From assembly GCF_046530675.1 (NCBI RefSeq), contig NZ_CP172558.1, positions 1,364,001 to 1,428,000 of the forward strand: a stretch of 64,000 nt of DNA. The letters run 5' to 3'. The translations under genes were made by a program, and so were the position numbers. A model generated the notes under the pieces. The model saw only the letters and a program-made list of their open reading frames with translations. It was not told the origin of the DNA and did no database searches. The stretch is from Chitinibacter sp046530675. Lineage in GTDB: Bacteria > Pseudomonadota > Gammaproteobacteria > Burkholderiales > Chitinibacteraceae. Shown here piece after piece: positions 33,803-42,300 of this stretch (positions within the stretch are counted from its first letter, which is position 1; each line of letters starts with the position of its first letter).

Positions 33803-34287
33803 TCTACTGCCGGTAATTCCATCGCCAGCACGGTTTGCTTCTGTGTTTCGCGGAAGTCGTTCAGTTGTTTAGCCAACGCCGGGTTGCTGCCCGCTAGCAT
33901 CGCGACGGCAAACAGACCGGCATTGGCCGCGCCCGCTTCACCAATCGCGAAAGTCGCGACCGGAATGCCTTTGGGCATTTGCACAATCGACAGCAGCGAA
34001 TCTTCGCCGCGCAGATATTTGGAAGGAACCGGAACGCCCAGCACCGGCACCGTGGTTTTGGCTGCCAGCATGCCCGGCAAATGCGCTGCACCGCCTGCGC
34101 CAGCAATAATGCAGCTCAGACCGCGCGCTGCGGCTTCTTCGGCATATTGAAACAAAAGATCGGGCGTGCGGTGTGCGGAAACCACTTTGCATTCGAACTC
34201 GACGCCAAAGGCTTTGAGCTGTTTGGCCGCATGTTGCATGACATCCCAATCGCTGTTGCTACCCATTACTACGCCGACCTGAATCAT
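33799..34287 (-). CDS. purE: PurE, N5-CAIR mutase
   Basis: Converts N5-CAIR to CAIR, the step after PurK. The 162-residue protein shows the class I signature VGVVMGSNSDWDVMQHA, VSAHRTPDLLFQYAEEA, IIAGAGGAAHLPGMLAAKT and GVPVPSKYLRGEDSLLSIVQMPKGIPVATFAIGEAGAANAGL. I chose the ATG that gives MIQVGVV, with GGAG nine bases before it. A frame starting seven residues earlier is less usual. It heads the purE, small membrane protein, purK, alkD-like operon. Confidence 0.96.
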   Translation of the reverse strand: MIQVGVVMGSNSDWDVMQHAAKQLKAFGVEFECKVVSAHRTPDLLFQYAEEAAARGLSCIIAGAGGAAHLPGMLAAKTTVPVLGVPVPSKYLRGEDSLLSIVQMPKGIPVATFAIGEAGAANAGLFAVAMLAGSNPALAKQLNDFRETQKQTVLAMELPAVE

Positions 34288-34398
34288 CGCCGTCAACTCC
34301 AAATGCAAAAACCGACAATTTTACCGAAAAAACAAGCCAGTCCGATAGGTTTTTGGATAAAAGGTGTGTGCTAGCCGATATTGTTATAAATATTAGTA

Positions 34399-34520
34399 TT
34401 GACTAATGTTTGTGGTGGTCGCATGATCAGAGCATATCGCAGGCGCAAGCTTGCGGTTGTTTATGTATGTCTCCATCCTATATCTATTGAGCGCCGCGAT
34501 TAATTCGCGGCGTTTTTTTT
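34399..34520 (+). ncRNA. Candidate small RNA between purE and trmE (promoter plus terminator)
   Basis: In the 238-base gap between two minus-strand genes, the plus strand holds TTGACT (34399-34404), a 17-base spacer and CATGAT (34422-34427), an acceptable sigma-70 promoter. About 65 bases further lies a strong intrinsic terminator (34492-34520). The transcript would be about 87 bases, with an internal CGCAAGCTTGCG palindrome (34444-34455). No reading frame of note lies within. It does not match a small-RNA family I know. Confidence 0.45.
34492..34520 (+). terminator. Intrinsic terminator, plus strand
   Basis: CGCCGCGA (34492-34499) pairs with TCGCGGCG (34505-34512) over a five-base loop, followed by eight Ts. 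The T-run is on the plus strand only, so it does not serve trmE, which is read from the other strand. No plus-strand gene precedes it, which is why a small RNA is suspected. Confidence 0.75.
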
Positions 34521-34525
34521 GGGGC

Positions 34526-35872
34526 TTATTTGCCGATGCAAAAGCGGCTGAAGATAACCCCCAGCAAGTCGTCGCTAGTAAACTCGCCGGTAATCTCGTT
34601 TAAGCAATTTTGCGCCAGACGCAATTCTTCTGCCAAGATCTCAATTTGCAAATACGCCGCATCGGCGGTGTGTAAATGTTCGCGTGCGGCGCGGATGGCG
34701 GTGAGGTGGCGCTCGCGGGCGATGAAAACACCATCGTTCATACCTCCCCATCCTATTTGCTTGAGGAGCTTGCTACGCAATTCTTTCAGGCCTATACCCT
34801 GCTTGGCCGAGACATGGATTTCATCCTCAGCGACTTCGCCGGGTGCCTCGCCGGTTAAATCGATCTTGTTAAATACGCGCAGTACTTTCAGTGTGGTGGG
34901 CAATTTGGCGAGAATATTCTGGTCGTGTTCGGTAATGCCTTCACGGCTGTCGAGCAGTAGTAGCGCCAGATCGGCTTTGTCGACCGCCGCCCATGTGCGC
35001 TCGATGCCGATTTTTTCGACGGTATCGTCGGTATCACGCAGCCCGGCGGTATCGATCACATGCAGCGGCACGCCGTCGAGCTGGATCAGCTCGCGCACCG
35101 TGTCGCGCGTTGTACCCGCGATGTCGGTGACAATCGCGACGTCTTCACCGGCGAGTGCATTCATCAGGCTGGATTTACCGACGTTGGGTTGGCCGATCAG
35201 TACGACGTGCATGCCTTCGCGCAGCAATTTGCCTTGCGTGGCGGTGGCGAGCGTGGTTTCCAGTTGCGCGGCAATGCCAGCAAGTTTGCCGCGCGCGTCG
35301 GCGGCTTCGAGAAAGTCGATGTCTTCTTCGGGGAAGTCGAGTGTGGCTTCAACCAGCATGCGCAGGGTAATGAGCTCGTCGACCAGCGTGTGTACTTCGC
35401 GCGAAAAAGCGCCGTCGAGTGATTTGAGCGCCGATTTGGCGGCGGCTTCTGATTGTGCGTCGATAATGTCGGCGACGGCTTCGGCCTGCGCCAGATCGAG
35501 TTTGCCGTTTAAAAACGCGCGTTTGGTAAATTCGCCCGGTTGCGCGTGACGTGCGCCCAGCTCAATGCAGCGCTTGAGCAGCATATTCATCACCACCGGC
35601 CCGCCGTGACCTTGCAACTCAAGCACGTCTTCGCCGGTGAATGAGGCGGGATTCGGGAAAAACAGCGCAATGCCTTCATCGAGCGTGCTGCCATCTGCAG
35701 CTTTAAAGTGCGCGAAATGCGCAAAGCGCGGCTTCATTGCGGCCTGGTCGCGCCCGAGCAGGCCAGCAATCACCGGCGCAATATATTTGCCTGACACGCG
35801 AATCACGCCGACGCCGCCTCGACCGGGGGCGGTGGCAATGGCGGCGATGGTGTCGGTTACGTATAAGGTCAT
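34526..35872 (-). CDS. mnmE: TrmE/MnmE, tRNA U34-modification GTPase
   Basis: With MnmG it forms the cmnm5 group at U34 of certain tRNAs. The 448-residue product has the N-terminal folate-binding domain (DTIAAIATAPGRGGVGVIRVSG), a helical domain, and an inserted G domain with GQPNVGKSSLMNAL, DIAGTTRDT, DTAGLRDT and NKIDL. It closes with the catalytic C-terminal motif CIGK. Its place upstream of yidC in the rpmH-rnpA-yidD-yidC-trmE order is typical, although here two extra genes separate them. Confidence 0.97.
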   Translation of the reverse strand: MTLYVTDTIAAIATAPGRGGVGVIRVSGKYIAPVIAGLLGRDQAAMKPRFAHFAHFKAADGSTLDEGIALFFPNPASFTGEDVLELQGHGGPVVMNMLLKRCIELGARHAQPGEFTKRAFLNGKLDLAQAEAVADIIDAQSEAAAKSALKSLDGAFSREVHTLVDELITLRMLVEATLDFPEEDIDFLEAADARGKLAGIAAQLETTLATATQGKLLREGMHVVLIGQPNVGKSSLMNALAGEDVAIVTDIAGTTRDTVRELIQLDGVPLHVIDTAGLRDTDDTVEKIGIERTWAAVDKADLALLLLDSREGITEHDQNILAKLPTTLKVLRVFNKIDLTGEAPGEVAEDEIHVSAKQGIGLKELRSKLLKQIGWGGMNDGVFIARERHLTAIRAAREHLHTADAAYLQIEILAEELRLAQNCLNEITGEFTSDDLLGVIFSRFCIGK

Positions 35873-35927
35873 GATGAAAACGCGGTATCAGCAAACCGCC
35901 ATGATACCGCGTCTACCGTTTTGCCGC

Positions 35928-36431
35928 TTAGTGCGACATGCCTTCCATGCCCGCCATCGGTGCATTCGACATCAGCAATGTTGGATCAAGCATGCCGAAA
36001 ATCATCGCAATATGCGCTACGACGAGGAAGATCGCGACAAAGATTGCGTGCAGTTTCAGCTTGCGCTCATCGTCCCATGCTTTGCAGATCAGCCCCAGAT
36101 CGAGCAATGCCATGCCGCCGAGCGGAATAATGCCGCTGAGATAAAAACCCACCGCAATCACATCGGCCGCACCCAGCCAGCCGCCGCTGGCGGTCAGCGG
36201 GATCACGGCGGTTTTCATCAGGTAGATAAACACGCCAGTGAAGTAAACGCCGCCGACGATGCTGGCGAAGCGATTGATTTGACGCAGCGTGCCGTCGAGT
36301 TTGCGCGAAAACAGAATAAATAATTCGGTAATCGCGACGGTTTCGGCGAGGATCACCGGAATCGCCATAAACAGCAGCAGATTCCACGGTTGATTGTCGG
36401 CCAATAGGCCCATGTAATGCGTCATATTCAT
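35928..36431 (-). CDS. Four-pass membrane protein, function unknown
   Basis: A 167-residue protein with four to five hydrophobic segments (LLLFMAIPVILAETVAITELFILF, IVGGVYFTGVFIYLM, VIAVGFYLSGIIPLGGMALL, AIFVAIFLVVAHIAMIFGML) and a Met/His-rich C-terminus ending APMAGMEGMSH. Methionine and histidine at the tail, with MTHYMG at the start, hint at metal binding, perhaps copper. I do not recognise a characterised family. The upstream neighbour is a small secreted protein with cysteines and histidines, and the two may form one unit. Confidence 0.7.
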   Translation of the reverse strand: MNMTHYMGLLADNQPWNLLLFMAIPVILAETVAITELFILFSRKLDGTLRQINRFASIVGGVYFTGVFIYLMKTAVIPLTASGGWLGAADVIAVGFYLSGIIPLGGMALLDLGLICKAWDDERKLKLHAIFVAIFLVVAHIAMIFGMLDPTLLMSNAPMAGMEGMSH

Positions 36432-36489
36432 GATTTTTCTCCGCAGGCGCGTATGCGCCCAGTGCGTTTAAACGGGATGTGTACAGGGT

Positions 36490-36810
36490 TTAGACGGCGG
36501 AGAGCTTGGGCGGGGGCGAGGGTGGCGTTTGTTCGATGCTGATAAAGTCAGGCTGGGGCAGGCCAGTACGATGCTGGCGATATTGCAGCGTAGTGGGTGC
36601 GCAGACTATCGGCGCTGGTAGCGCGCAATGACCAAGACAATCAAGCGCTTGCTGCGGGCTGGTGCTGTCGGGATGGTTTTGATCGACACAATGACTGGCG
36701 ATGGTCGGCGTCGCGTGCTGGCTGACGGCCGCAAAGCTCAGGCTGCTGCCAAAGAGCACCAGCAGTGCGAGCAGCAAGATGCGGATAGAACGCCAGCCGA
36801 GTTTGAACAT
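36490..36810 (-). CDS. Small secreted Cys/His-containing protein, function unknown
   Basis: A 106-residue frame from the ATG giving MFKLGWRSIRILLLALLVLFGSSLSFA, a clear signal peptide or single anchor. The mature part holds HCVDQNHPDSTSPQQALDCLGHCALPAPIVC, four cysteines with histidines, and a proline-rich tail. Layout resembles short metal-related proteins such as the CopL or DUF2946 types, but I cannot confirm membership. A longer frame from 36864 adds 18 residues without a signal-like start. It is followed by the Met/His-tailed membrane protein gene on the same strand. Confidence 0.55.
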   Translation of the reverse strand: MFKLGWRSIRILLLALLVLFGSSLSFAAVSQHATPTIASHCVDQNHPDSTSPQQALDCLGHCALPAPIVCAPTTLQYRQHRTGLPQPDFISIEQTPPSPPPKLSAV

Positions 36811-36920
36811 GATGCCATCGTTGTCGATGAGATGGATTTGATTGTGAAAGCAAAACGCGCACAAGATATTGCGCCAGATCAGGCTTTGCAGTGTGGTGGG
36901 ATTGCTTGATAGGCGGTGAA

Positions 36921-36932
36921 GGGGTATTGCCC
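36921..36932. repeat. GGGTATTGC-family repeat, half element
   Basis: GGGGTATTGCCC lies in the 120-base gap between the yidC terminator and the small secreted gene's upstream region. Only the outer part of the family core is present, and no opposite arm was found. It is listed because it sits in an intergenic region like the other copies. Confidence 0.35.
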
Positions 36933-36981
36933 ATTGGGGCAGGCTGGATAAAGGCTAGCTTTATATACCTGCAGGGGTAAT

Positions 36982-37011
36982 AAAAAAGCCACCTCGAGAT
37001 GAGGTGGCTTT
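36982..37011 (-). terminator. Intrinsic terminator of yidC
   Basis: AAAGCCACCTC (36985-36995) and GAGGTGGCTTT (37001-37011) form an 11-pair stem with a five-base loop. On the minus strand it is followed by a run of Ts (the A-run at 36982-36987). It lies 19 bases beyond the yidC stop and ends the rpmH-rnpA-yidD-yidC transcript. Confidence 0.85.
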
Positions 37012-37029
37012 GTAGATTGCGCCTAGCGA

Positions 37030-38682
37030 TTAGCTGTTCTTGGCGGCTACAGCTTGTTTTTCAACCTGCTTGGTAATCACGTACTGCTGGGCGATCGACA
37101 GGATGTTGTTCACGACCCAGTACAGCACTAAACCTGCGGGGAAGAAGAAGAAGAACACCGAGAAGGCAATCGGCATCCACTTCATCATTTTGGCCTGCAT
37201 CGGATCAGGTGGCGGTGGTGACAGTGACGATTGCACGTACATTGATACGGCCATGATCAGCGGCAGGATGTAGAACGGGTCTGGAATCGCCAGGTCGTGA
37301 ATCCAGAATTCCCACGGTGCCTGACGCAGCTCTACGGCGGCCAAGAGCATCCAGTAGAAAGCGATAAAGACCGGAATCTGCACCAGCATCGGCAGACAGC
37401 CGCCAAGCGGGTTGACCTTTTCGGTCTTGTACATTTCCATCACTGCTTGCTGGAATTTCATGCGGTCGTCGCCATGACGCTGCTTCAGCGCTTCCATGCG
37501 TGGCGCAAGCTGGCGCATTTTTGCCATTGAGCGGTAGCTTGCACTGGCCAACGGGAAGAACGCGGCTTTGATCAGCAAAGTCACCAGAATGATCGACCAG
37601 CCCCAGTTGCCGACGAAACCGTGGATAAACTGCAGTACGGCAAACAGCGGTTTACTGAAAATGGTGAACATGCCGTAGTCTTTAACCAGATCAAAGTCTT
37701 TGGCTGTGTCTTTTAGGCGCTTAGTTTCCTGCGGACCAACGTACAGACCGACTGATTTTTCCGCTTTTTGTCCCGCAGCAATCGTCGGAATGTCTACGGT
37801 GGCGCTGACTGCAAACATATTGTCCGGCAGTGTTTTCATCTCATAACGGCAAGCGTTTGGCGAGCAAACTGCGGCACCGTCTTTTGGTGAGAAAATCCAG
37901 CCCGAAGCAAAGTAGTGCTGCACCATTGCAATCCAGCCGTCTTTCGCGCTTGGGACGTATTTGGCTTCTCCTTTGGTGATTTTTTCAAAGTCCACTTTCT
38001 GGAACTTGCCTTCGTCGGTGTAAACCGCTGGGCCCGTGAAAGTGTGCGTGCCAAACATGCCCGGATTTTCTACTTTGCCGTCACGGATCAGGCGGTAGTA
38101 GGCGCTGGCCGTCACTGGCGCAGTACTGGCGTTGACGATTTCATACTTCACATCGACGACATACTGATCGCGTTTGAAGGTGTAGATTTTGGCAATTTTA
38201 ACGCCGCTGGCAGTGACGCTTTCCAGGCGTACGGCCACTTCATTTTGGCCATCAGCCAGGCTGTAGCTGCTTTGCGCGCTGGTGAAAATGTCTTTGTGCG
38301 TTGGCAGGCCATCACCGAGCAAGCCGGTTTGCGCCACATAAATGTGCTCGCCTTCATCTTGCAGCAGGGTGAATGGTTTTTTCGGATCTTTCGTATCGCC
38401 GTGCTTGAGCAATTTCACTTCACGCAGGTCGGCACCATTGGTGTCGATCACGGCTTGCAGCAAGTCGGTCGTCACGCTGATGCGCTGACCCTTGGCCAGG
38501 CGGCCTGCTTCGGGTGCGCTGGCTGTGCTTGCTACGGCGCTAGCTTCAGACGCGTTGGCAACGACGCTGGATGCGGTCGCAGGCTGCTTGATCTGCGGGT
38601 AGCGCTGCTCCATATACTGCTGCCAGAAATACAAAATGCCGAACGACAGCGCAATAAATACAATGAGTCTCTTGGTATCCAT
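37030..38682 (-). CDS. yidC: YidC, membrane protein insertase
   Basis: Inserts and folds inner-membrane proteins alone or with SecYEG. The 550-residue protein has an N-terminal anchor (TKRLIVFIALSFGILYFW), a linker, a large periplasmic beta domain (about residues 60-340), then the five-helix core starting near LFAVLQFIHGFVGNWGWSIILVTLLIKAAFF. It includes the positively charged hairpin (MAKMRQLAPRMEALKQRHGDDRMKFQQ), the LGGCLPMLVQIPVFIAFY segment and a basic C-terminus. I used the ATG giving MDTKRL. It lies downstream of yidD with the usual order. Confidence 0.97.
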   Translation of the reverse strand: MDTKRLIVFIALSFGILYFWQQYMEQRYPQIKQPATASSVVANASEASAVASTASAPEAGRLAKGQRISVTTDLLQAVIDTNGADLREVKLLKHGDTKDPKKPFTLLQDEGEHIYVAQTGLLGDGLPTHKDIFTSAQSSYSLADGQNEVAVRLESVTASGVKIAKIYTFKRDQYVVDVKYEIVNASTAPVTASAYYRLIRDGKVENPGMFGTHTFTGPAVYTDEGKFQKVDFEKITKGEAKYVPSAKDGWIAMVQHYFASGWIFSPKDGAAVCSPNACRYEMKTLPDNMFAVSATVDIPTIAAGQKAEKSVGLYVGPQETKRLKDTAKDFDLVKDYGMFTIFSKPLFAVLQFIHGFVGNWGWSIILVTLLIKAAFFPLASASYRSMAKMRQLAPRMEALKQRHGDDRMKFQQAVMEMYKTEKVNPLGGCLPMLVQIPVFIAFYWMLLAAVELRQAPWEFWIHDLAIPDPFYILPLIMAVSMYVQSSLSPPPPDPMQAKMMKWMPIAFSVFFFFFPAGLVLYWVVNNILSIAQQYVITKQVEKQAVAAKNS

Positions 38683-38719
38683 TTTATACGGATGAGCTCC
38701 CAACTCAGATTTAGTAAGG

Positions 38720-38929
38720 TTAAGGTACCGGATCATACCCGCAGTCACCCCAGGGGTGACAGCGGCACAATCGGCGAACAGTCAGATAGCTGCCTTTGGC
38801 GGCGCCGTATTTTTGAACTGCTTCAATGCTGTACTGCGAGCAAGTCGGCGTAAAACGGCAGCGCGGCCCCAAAAGCGGGCTGATCATAAGCTGATATAGT
38901 TTCACAAATGCGATGATAAGGCGCGACAC
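38720..38929 (-). CDS. yidD: YidD, membrane protein insertion efficiency factor
   Basis: A 69-residue amphipathic protein that supports YidC-dependent insertion. It shows the full family signature: VKLYQLMISPLLGPRCRFTPTCSQYSIEAVQKYG, then the conserved RRLCRCHPWGDCGYDPVP end. Its start lies inside the 3' end of rnpA (28-base overlap) and it is followed by yidC after 37 bases, the conserved arrangement. Confidence 0.96.
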   Translation of the reverse strand: MSRLIIAFVKLYQLMISPLLGPRCRFTPTCSQYSIEAVQKYGAAKGSYLTVRRLCRCHPWGDCGYDPVP

Positions 38930-39294
38930 GAGCGGATTTTCTTAAACAAAGTTAATAAAGCGGCTCGGGCTGCTGCGCCTTCCTGGCGGGTAAACGCCTT
39001 GCGCGAACGTACCACAATATCCAGCCCTGCCAGTTGAGTGGCATTCAGGCGGAAAGTTTCACGGATCGTACGCTTGATATAATTGCGGCCAACGGCGCGC
39101 TTGTCGGTTTTTTTGCCAACGACCAATCCGAGGCGTGCTTCGGCGGTTTGATTGGGTTTTCCCAAAATCTGGAAATAATCATTACCGACGGAAGCGCGCA
39201 AACTAAAAACGGATGAAAAATCATCCGTTTTTAGTAAACGCGCAGACCGTTTAAAGCCATAACGCGTAAAGCGGTAGCGGGTGTCGCTACACAT
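38902..39294 (-). CDS. rnpA: RnpA, RNase P protein component
   Basis: Protein subunit that helps RNase P RNA bind and cleave pre-tRNA leaders. The 130-residue form begins MCSDTRYRFTRYGFKRSARLLKTDDFSSVF. It has the RNR-type signature VGKKTDKRAVGRNYIKRTIRETFRLN and DIVVRSRKAF. The start is uncertain: ATG 39294 has no clear Shine-Dalgarno, and a TTG at 39318 would add eight residues. It directly follows rpmH, and translation may be coupled to it. Confidence 0.94.
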   Translation of the reverse strand: MCSDTRYRFTRYGFKRSARLLKTDDFSSVFSLRASVGNDYFQILGKPNQTAEARLGLVVGKKTDKRAVGRNYIKRTIRETFRLNATQLAGLDIVVRSRKAFTRQEGAAARAALLTLFKKIRSCRALSSHL

Positions 39295-39321
39295 GCCGTG
39301 GTCTGCTGGCTTAAGCAAGGC

Positions 39322-39456
39322 TTAGGCAGACAGTACTTTACGGCCTTTGGCGCGGCGTGCGTTCAGAACGCGACGGCCACCGACAGTGCTCATGCGAACG
39401 CGAAAGCCGTGAGTACGCTTGCGTTTGATTACAGAAGGTTGGAAAGTACGCTTCAT
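39322..39456 (-). CDS. rpmH: RpmH, ribosomal protein bL34
   Basis: A 44-residue very basic ribosomal protein. The product reads MKRTFQPSVIKRKRTHGFRV at its start and ends with RGR-type residues and KVLSA; the whole matches L34 with the invariant KRTFQPS and HGFR motifs. It heads the leftward rpmH-rnpA-yidD-yidC operon, across the dnaA intergenic region from dnaA, as in most bacteria. Confidence 0.97.
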   Translation of the reverse strand: MKRTFQPSVIKRKRTHGFRVRMSTVGGRRVLNARRAKGRKVLSA

Positions 39457-39683
39457 GATGAATCCTAGATTTGTAAAAGGTGCAGTAAACACGCGATTTA
39501 ATCAGTGAACCGAGTGCCTTGTCAAGCCAAAATGTTTTGTACATGCGGGGGTTTGGCTGTGGATAAGTTGAGAGCAAATCGGTACAATCAAGCGCTTCCC
39601 ATTACCAACCGTGAATCTGTCGCCTGCCGCGCAAGCTGGTCATTGCAAAATATGATCGATGCCGTGGTGATGGACTGTCCCTC
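39457..39683. other. rpmH-dnaA intergenic region, possible replication origin
   Basis: This 227-base gap separates the leftward rpmH operon from the rightward dnaA-dnaN-gyrB run, the classical place for oriC. One perfect DnaA box, TGTGGATAA, lies at 39558-39566. I found no second strict box and no clear AT-rich unwinding stretch here, so the gap may hold only dnaA autoregulation, with the working origin close by or relying on degenerate boxes. Confidence 0.5.
39496..39525 (-). promoter_or_regulatory. Sigma-70-type promoter of rpmH
   Basis: On the minus strand a perfect TTGACA (39525-39520) is followed after 18 bases by TTAAAT (39501-39496), four of six matches to the -10 consensus. Transcription would start near 39489, giving a 33-base leader before the rpmH ATG. 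Confidence 0.6.
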
Positions 39684-41093
39684 ATGCAAACACAAGTTTC
39701 GACCGAAGCGCTTTGGCCGCACTGCCTTAATGAGCTCCAGCAAAATCTGGCGGCCAGCCAGTTCAATATCTGGATCAAGCCGCTGGCCAACAGTGTTCAG
39801 GTGATCGACGGTGCGCTGGTGATTGCGGTGCCGAATCAGATTTTCCTGCAATTCATTCGTGACCGTTATTTGGGCATGATTGAAATGGCGGCAGCCAAGG
39901 TGTGTGGCGGTGTTCCGCCGCATATTGAACTCAAGGTCGGCGTTGCTGCGCAGGCAGCTCCGGTGACCAAGGCGGTCGCTGTGGATAATAGCGATTTGGC
40001 TCAGCCGGCAGCTGCGCCTGCACCGGCTCCCAAGCCGGCCAAACGCTTTGATGTGGCGGGATCAAATCATGAGTTGTCGCGACTGAACCCGGGGCACACC
40101 TTTGATACGCTGGTCACGGGTAAAGCCAATCAGGTCGCGCGTGCTGCCGCGATGCAGGTCGCCGAAAATCCGGGGGTCAGCTACAACCCGCTATTTGTTT
40201 ATGGCGGCGTGGGCTTGGGTAAAACGCATTTGACACAGGCGATTGGCAATTTTGTGCATCAGCACAATCCGCAAGCCAAAATCCGCTATATCCATGCCGA
40301 AAAGTATGTTCAGGACGTCGTCAAGGCGTATCAGCACAAGTCATTTGACGACTTTAAAAAATACTATCACTCGCTCGACGTGCTGCTGGTCGATGATATT
40401 CAGTTCTTTGTCGGGAAAGATCGCACGCAGGAAGAATTTTTTTATCTGTTTAATGCGCTGCTTGAGAGCGGCAAGCAGATCATTCTGACTAGCGACAAAA
40501 TCCCGCGCGAAATCGAAGGTTTGCAGGAACGTCTGACCAGCCGTTTTTCCTGGGGTTTGATCGTGCCGATTGAACCACCGGAAACCGAAATGCGCGTCGC
40601 GATTTTGCTGAAAAAAGCCGAAGCCGAGCATTTCAAGCTCGACGCCAATGTCGCCTTTTTTATGGCCAAAAATATCCGCTCGAATGTGCGCGAACTCGAA
40701 GGCGCTTTGAAGCGCGTGATGGCGTATTCGCGCTTTACCAATCAAGCGATTACGGTCGATTCGGCCAAAGAAGCGCTGCGCGATATTCTGGCTTCGGGTA
40801 ATCGCCAGGTATCGGTCGAAAATATTCAAAAAACTGTCGCAGACTTCTACAAAATCAAAGTCGCCGATATGCACAGCAAAAAGCGAACGCGCGATATTGC
40901 GCGGCCACGGCAAATGGCGATGGCGCTGACCAAAGAATTGACGCAAATGAGCCTGCCTGCGATTGGCGACGCGTTTGGCGGGCGAGATCATACGACGGTG
41001 CTGCATGCCTGCCGGACGATTCAGGATTTCCGTCAGAGCGATCAGGAAATGGCGCATCAATACAGTGTATTGCTGCAGATGTTGCGTTCCTGA
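39684..41093 (+). CDS. dnaA: DnaA, replication initiator
   Basis: AAA+ ATPase that opens the origin and regulates its own gene. The 469-residue protein has domain I (WPHCLNELQQNLAASQFNIWIKPL), a short Ala/Pro linker (about residues 110-125), and domain III with Walker A GGVGLGKTHL, Walker B VLLVDDIQFF and the arginine-finger stretch LTSRFSWGL. Domain IV ends with the DNA-binding signature GGRDHTTVLHACRTI. The ATG has only a weak Shine-Dalgarno. dnaN follows after 100 bases. Confidence 0.97.
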   Translation: MQTQVSTEALWPHCLNELQQNLAASQFNIWIKPLANSVQVIDGALVIAVPNQIFLQFIRDRYLGMIEMAAAKVCGGVPPHIELKVGVAAQAAPVTKAVAVDNSDLAQPAAAPAPAPKPAKRFDVAGSNHELSRLNPGHTFDTLVTGKANQVARAAAMQVAENPGVSYNPLFVYGGVGLGKTHLTQAIGNFVHQHNPQAKIRYIHAEKYVQDVVKAYQHKSFDDFKKYYHSLDVLLVDDIQFFVGKDRTQEEFFYLFNALLESGKQIILTSDKIPREIEGLQERLTSRFSWGLIVPIEPPETEMRVAILLKKAEAEHFKLDANVAFFMAKNIRSNVRELEGALKRVMAYSRFTNQAITVDSAKEALRDILASGNRQVSVENIQKTVADFYKIKVADMHSKKRTRDIARPRQMAMALTKELTQMSLPAIGDAFGGRDHTTVLHACRTIQDFRQSDQEMAHQYSVLLQMLRS

Positions 41094-41193
41094 TTGATTG
41101 CTCCGCTTGGGCTTGCCCGAATCTGAATAATCGGGTGATTTCAGGTAGAATTGGGCTTCTTTTTATTTCATGATTTTGACTGGGTGAGGGAAA

Positions 41194-42300
41194 ATGCAAC
41201 TGCTGCAAGCTGAACGCGATTCGCTCTTAAAACCGCTGGCTACCGTAACCGGTATCGTTGAGCGCAGACATACTTTGCCGATTCTCTCTAATGTACTGAT
41301 CAAGAAAGAGGGCGAGCAACTGGTCTTTACCGGTACCGACCTCGAAATCCAGATCAGCAGCCAGCAGGCGGAAGGTTTTTCCGGCGGTGATTTTGCGATT
41401 ACCGTTGCGGCGAAAAAACTATCCGATATTTTGCGTGCGATTCCTGATAAAACTGTCGTGTCGTTCGAAGAGGCCGATGGCCGTTTGACGATCAAGGCCG
41501 GTAAAAGCCGCTTTGCGCTGCAAACCTTGCCCGCCAATGATTTCCCGCAACTGGCCGTCGATACCAATTTGCGCGCAACGGTACGGATTCCACAAGGCCA
41601 GTTGAAAGCGCTCTTGAGCCGTGTGCAATTTGCGATGGCGCATCAGGATATCCGTTACTATCTGAACGGCATGTTCATGGTCACTGAGGGCAATTTGCTC
41701 AAACTCGTTGCGACCGACGGCCACCGTTTGGGTTTTGCCTCGACCGAGCTGGCGAGCTCGTTTGAGAAAAACGAAGTGATCTTGCCGCGCAAAACCATTC
41801 TTGAATTGTACAAATTGCTGGGCGATGTTGACGACGAAGTGACCATCGACATCGCGACCAATCAGGTCAAATTCAGCTTTGGCAATATCGTGATTCACAG
41901 CAAAGTCGTTGATGGCAAATTCCCTGATTACAACCGCGTGATTCCGCAAAACAATACCCGTTTGCTCAGCGTAGACCGTCAGGCGCTGTTGTCGTCGATG
42001 CAACGCGCGGCAATTTTGTCGAACGAAAAATTCCGTGGCGTGCGTCTGGTGCTGACTGACAATACCCTCAAAATTCTGTGTAATAACAATGAGCAGGAAG
42101 AAGCACAGGAAGAGCTTGAGGTGGTATATGCCCACGAGCCACTGGATGTGGGGTTTAACATCCAATACCTGCTGGATGTATTGACCAATATCTCGGTTGA
42201 AACGCTGCATTGCTATTTTGGCGATGTCAATTCCAGTGTGCTGGTAACGATCCCCGATAACGAACATTTCAAATACATCGTAATGCCAATGCGTATCTAG
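41194..42300 (+). CDS. dnaN: DnaN, DNA polymerase III sliding clamp
   Basis: Ring-shaped beta subunit that keeps the polymerase on DNA. The 368-residue product has the three-domain clamp layout. It begins MQLLQAERDSLLKPLATVTGIVERRHTLPILSNVL, contains FAMAHQDIRYYLNGM and VATDGHRLGFA in the middle domain, and ends YIVMPMRI, the conserved C-terminus of the partner-binding pocket. GAGGG sits at good distance before the ATG. Its stop codon overlaps a long inverted repeat leading to gyrB. Confidence 0.97.
   Translation: MQLLQAERDSLLKPLATVTGIVERRHTLPILSNVLIKKEGEQLVFTGTDLEIQISSQQAEGFSGGDFAITVAAKKLSDILRAIPDKTVVSFEEADGRLTIKAGKSRFALQTLPANDFPQLAVDTNLRATVRIPQGQLKALLSRVQFAMAHQDIRYYLNGMFMVTEGNLLKLVATDGHRLGFASTELASSFEKNEVILPRKTILELYKLLGDVDDEVTIDIATNQVKFSFGNIVIHSKVVDGKFPDYNRVIPQNNTRLLSVDRQALLSSMQRAAILSNEKFRGVRLVLTDNTLKILCNNNEQEEAQEELEVVYAHEPLDVGFNIQYLLDVLTNISVETLHCYFGDVNSSVLVTIPDNEHFKYIVMPMRI

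Noticed and set aside
34530..35549. 339-codon open frame opposite trmE
   Set aside because: Ser/Arg-rich low-information sequence antisense to a full-length trmE; no plausible function.
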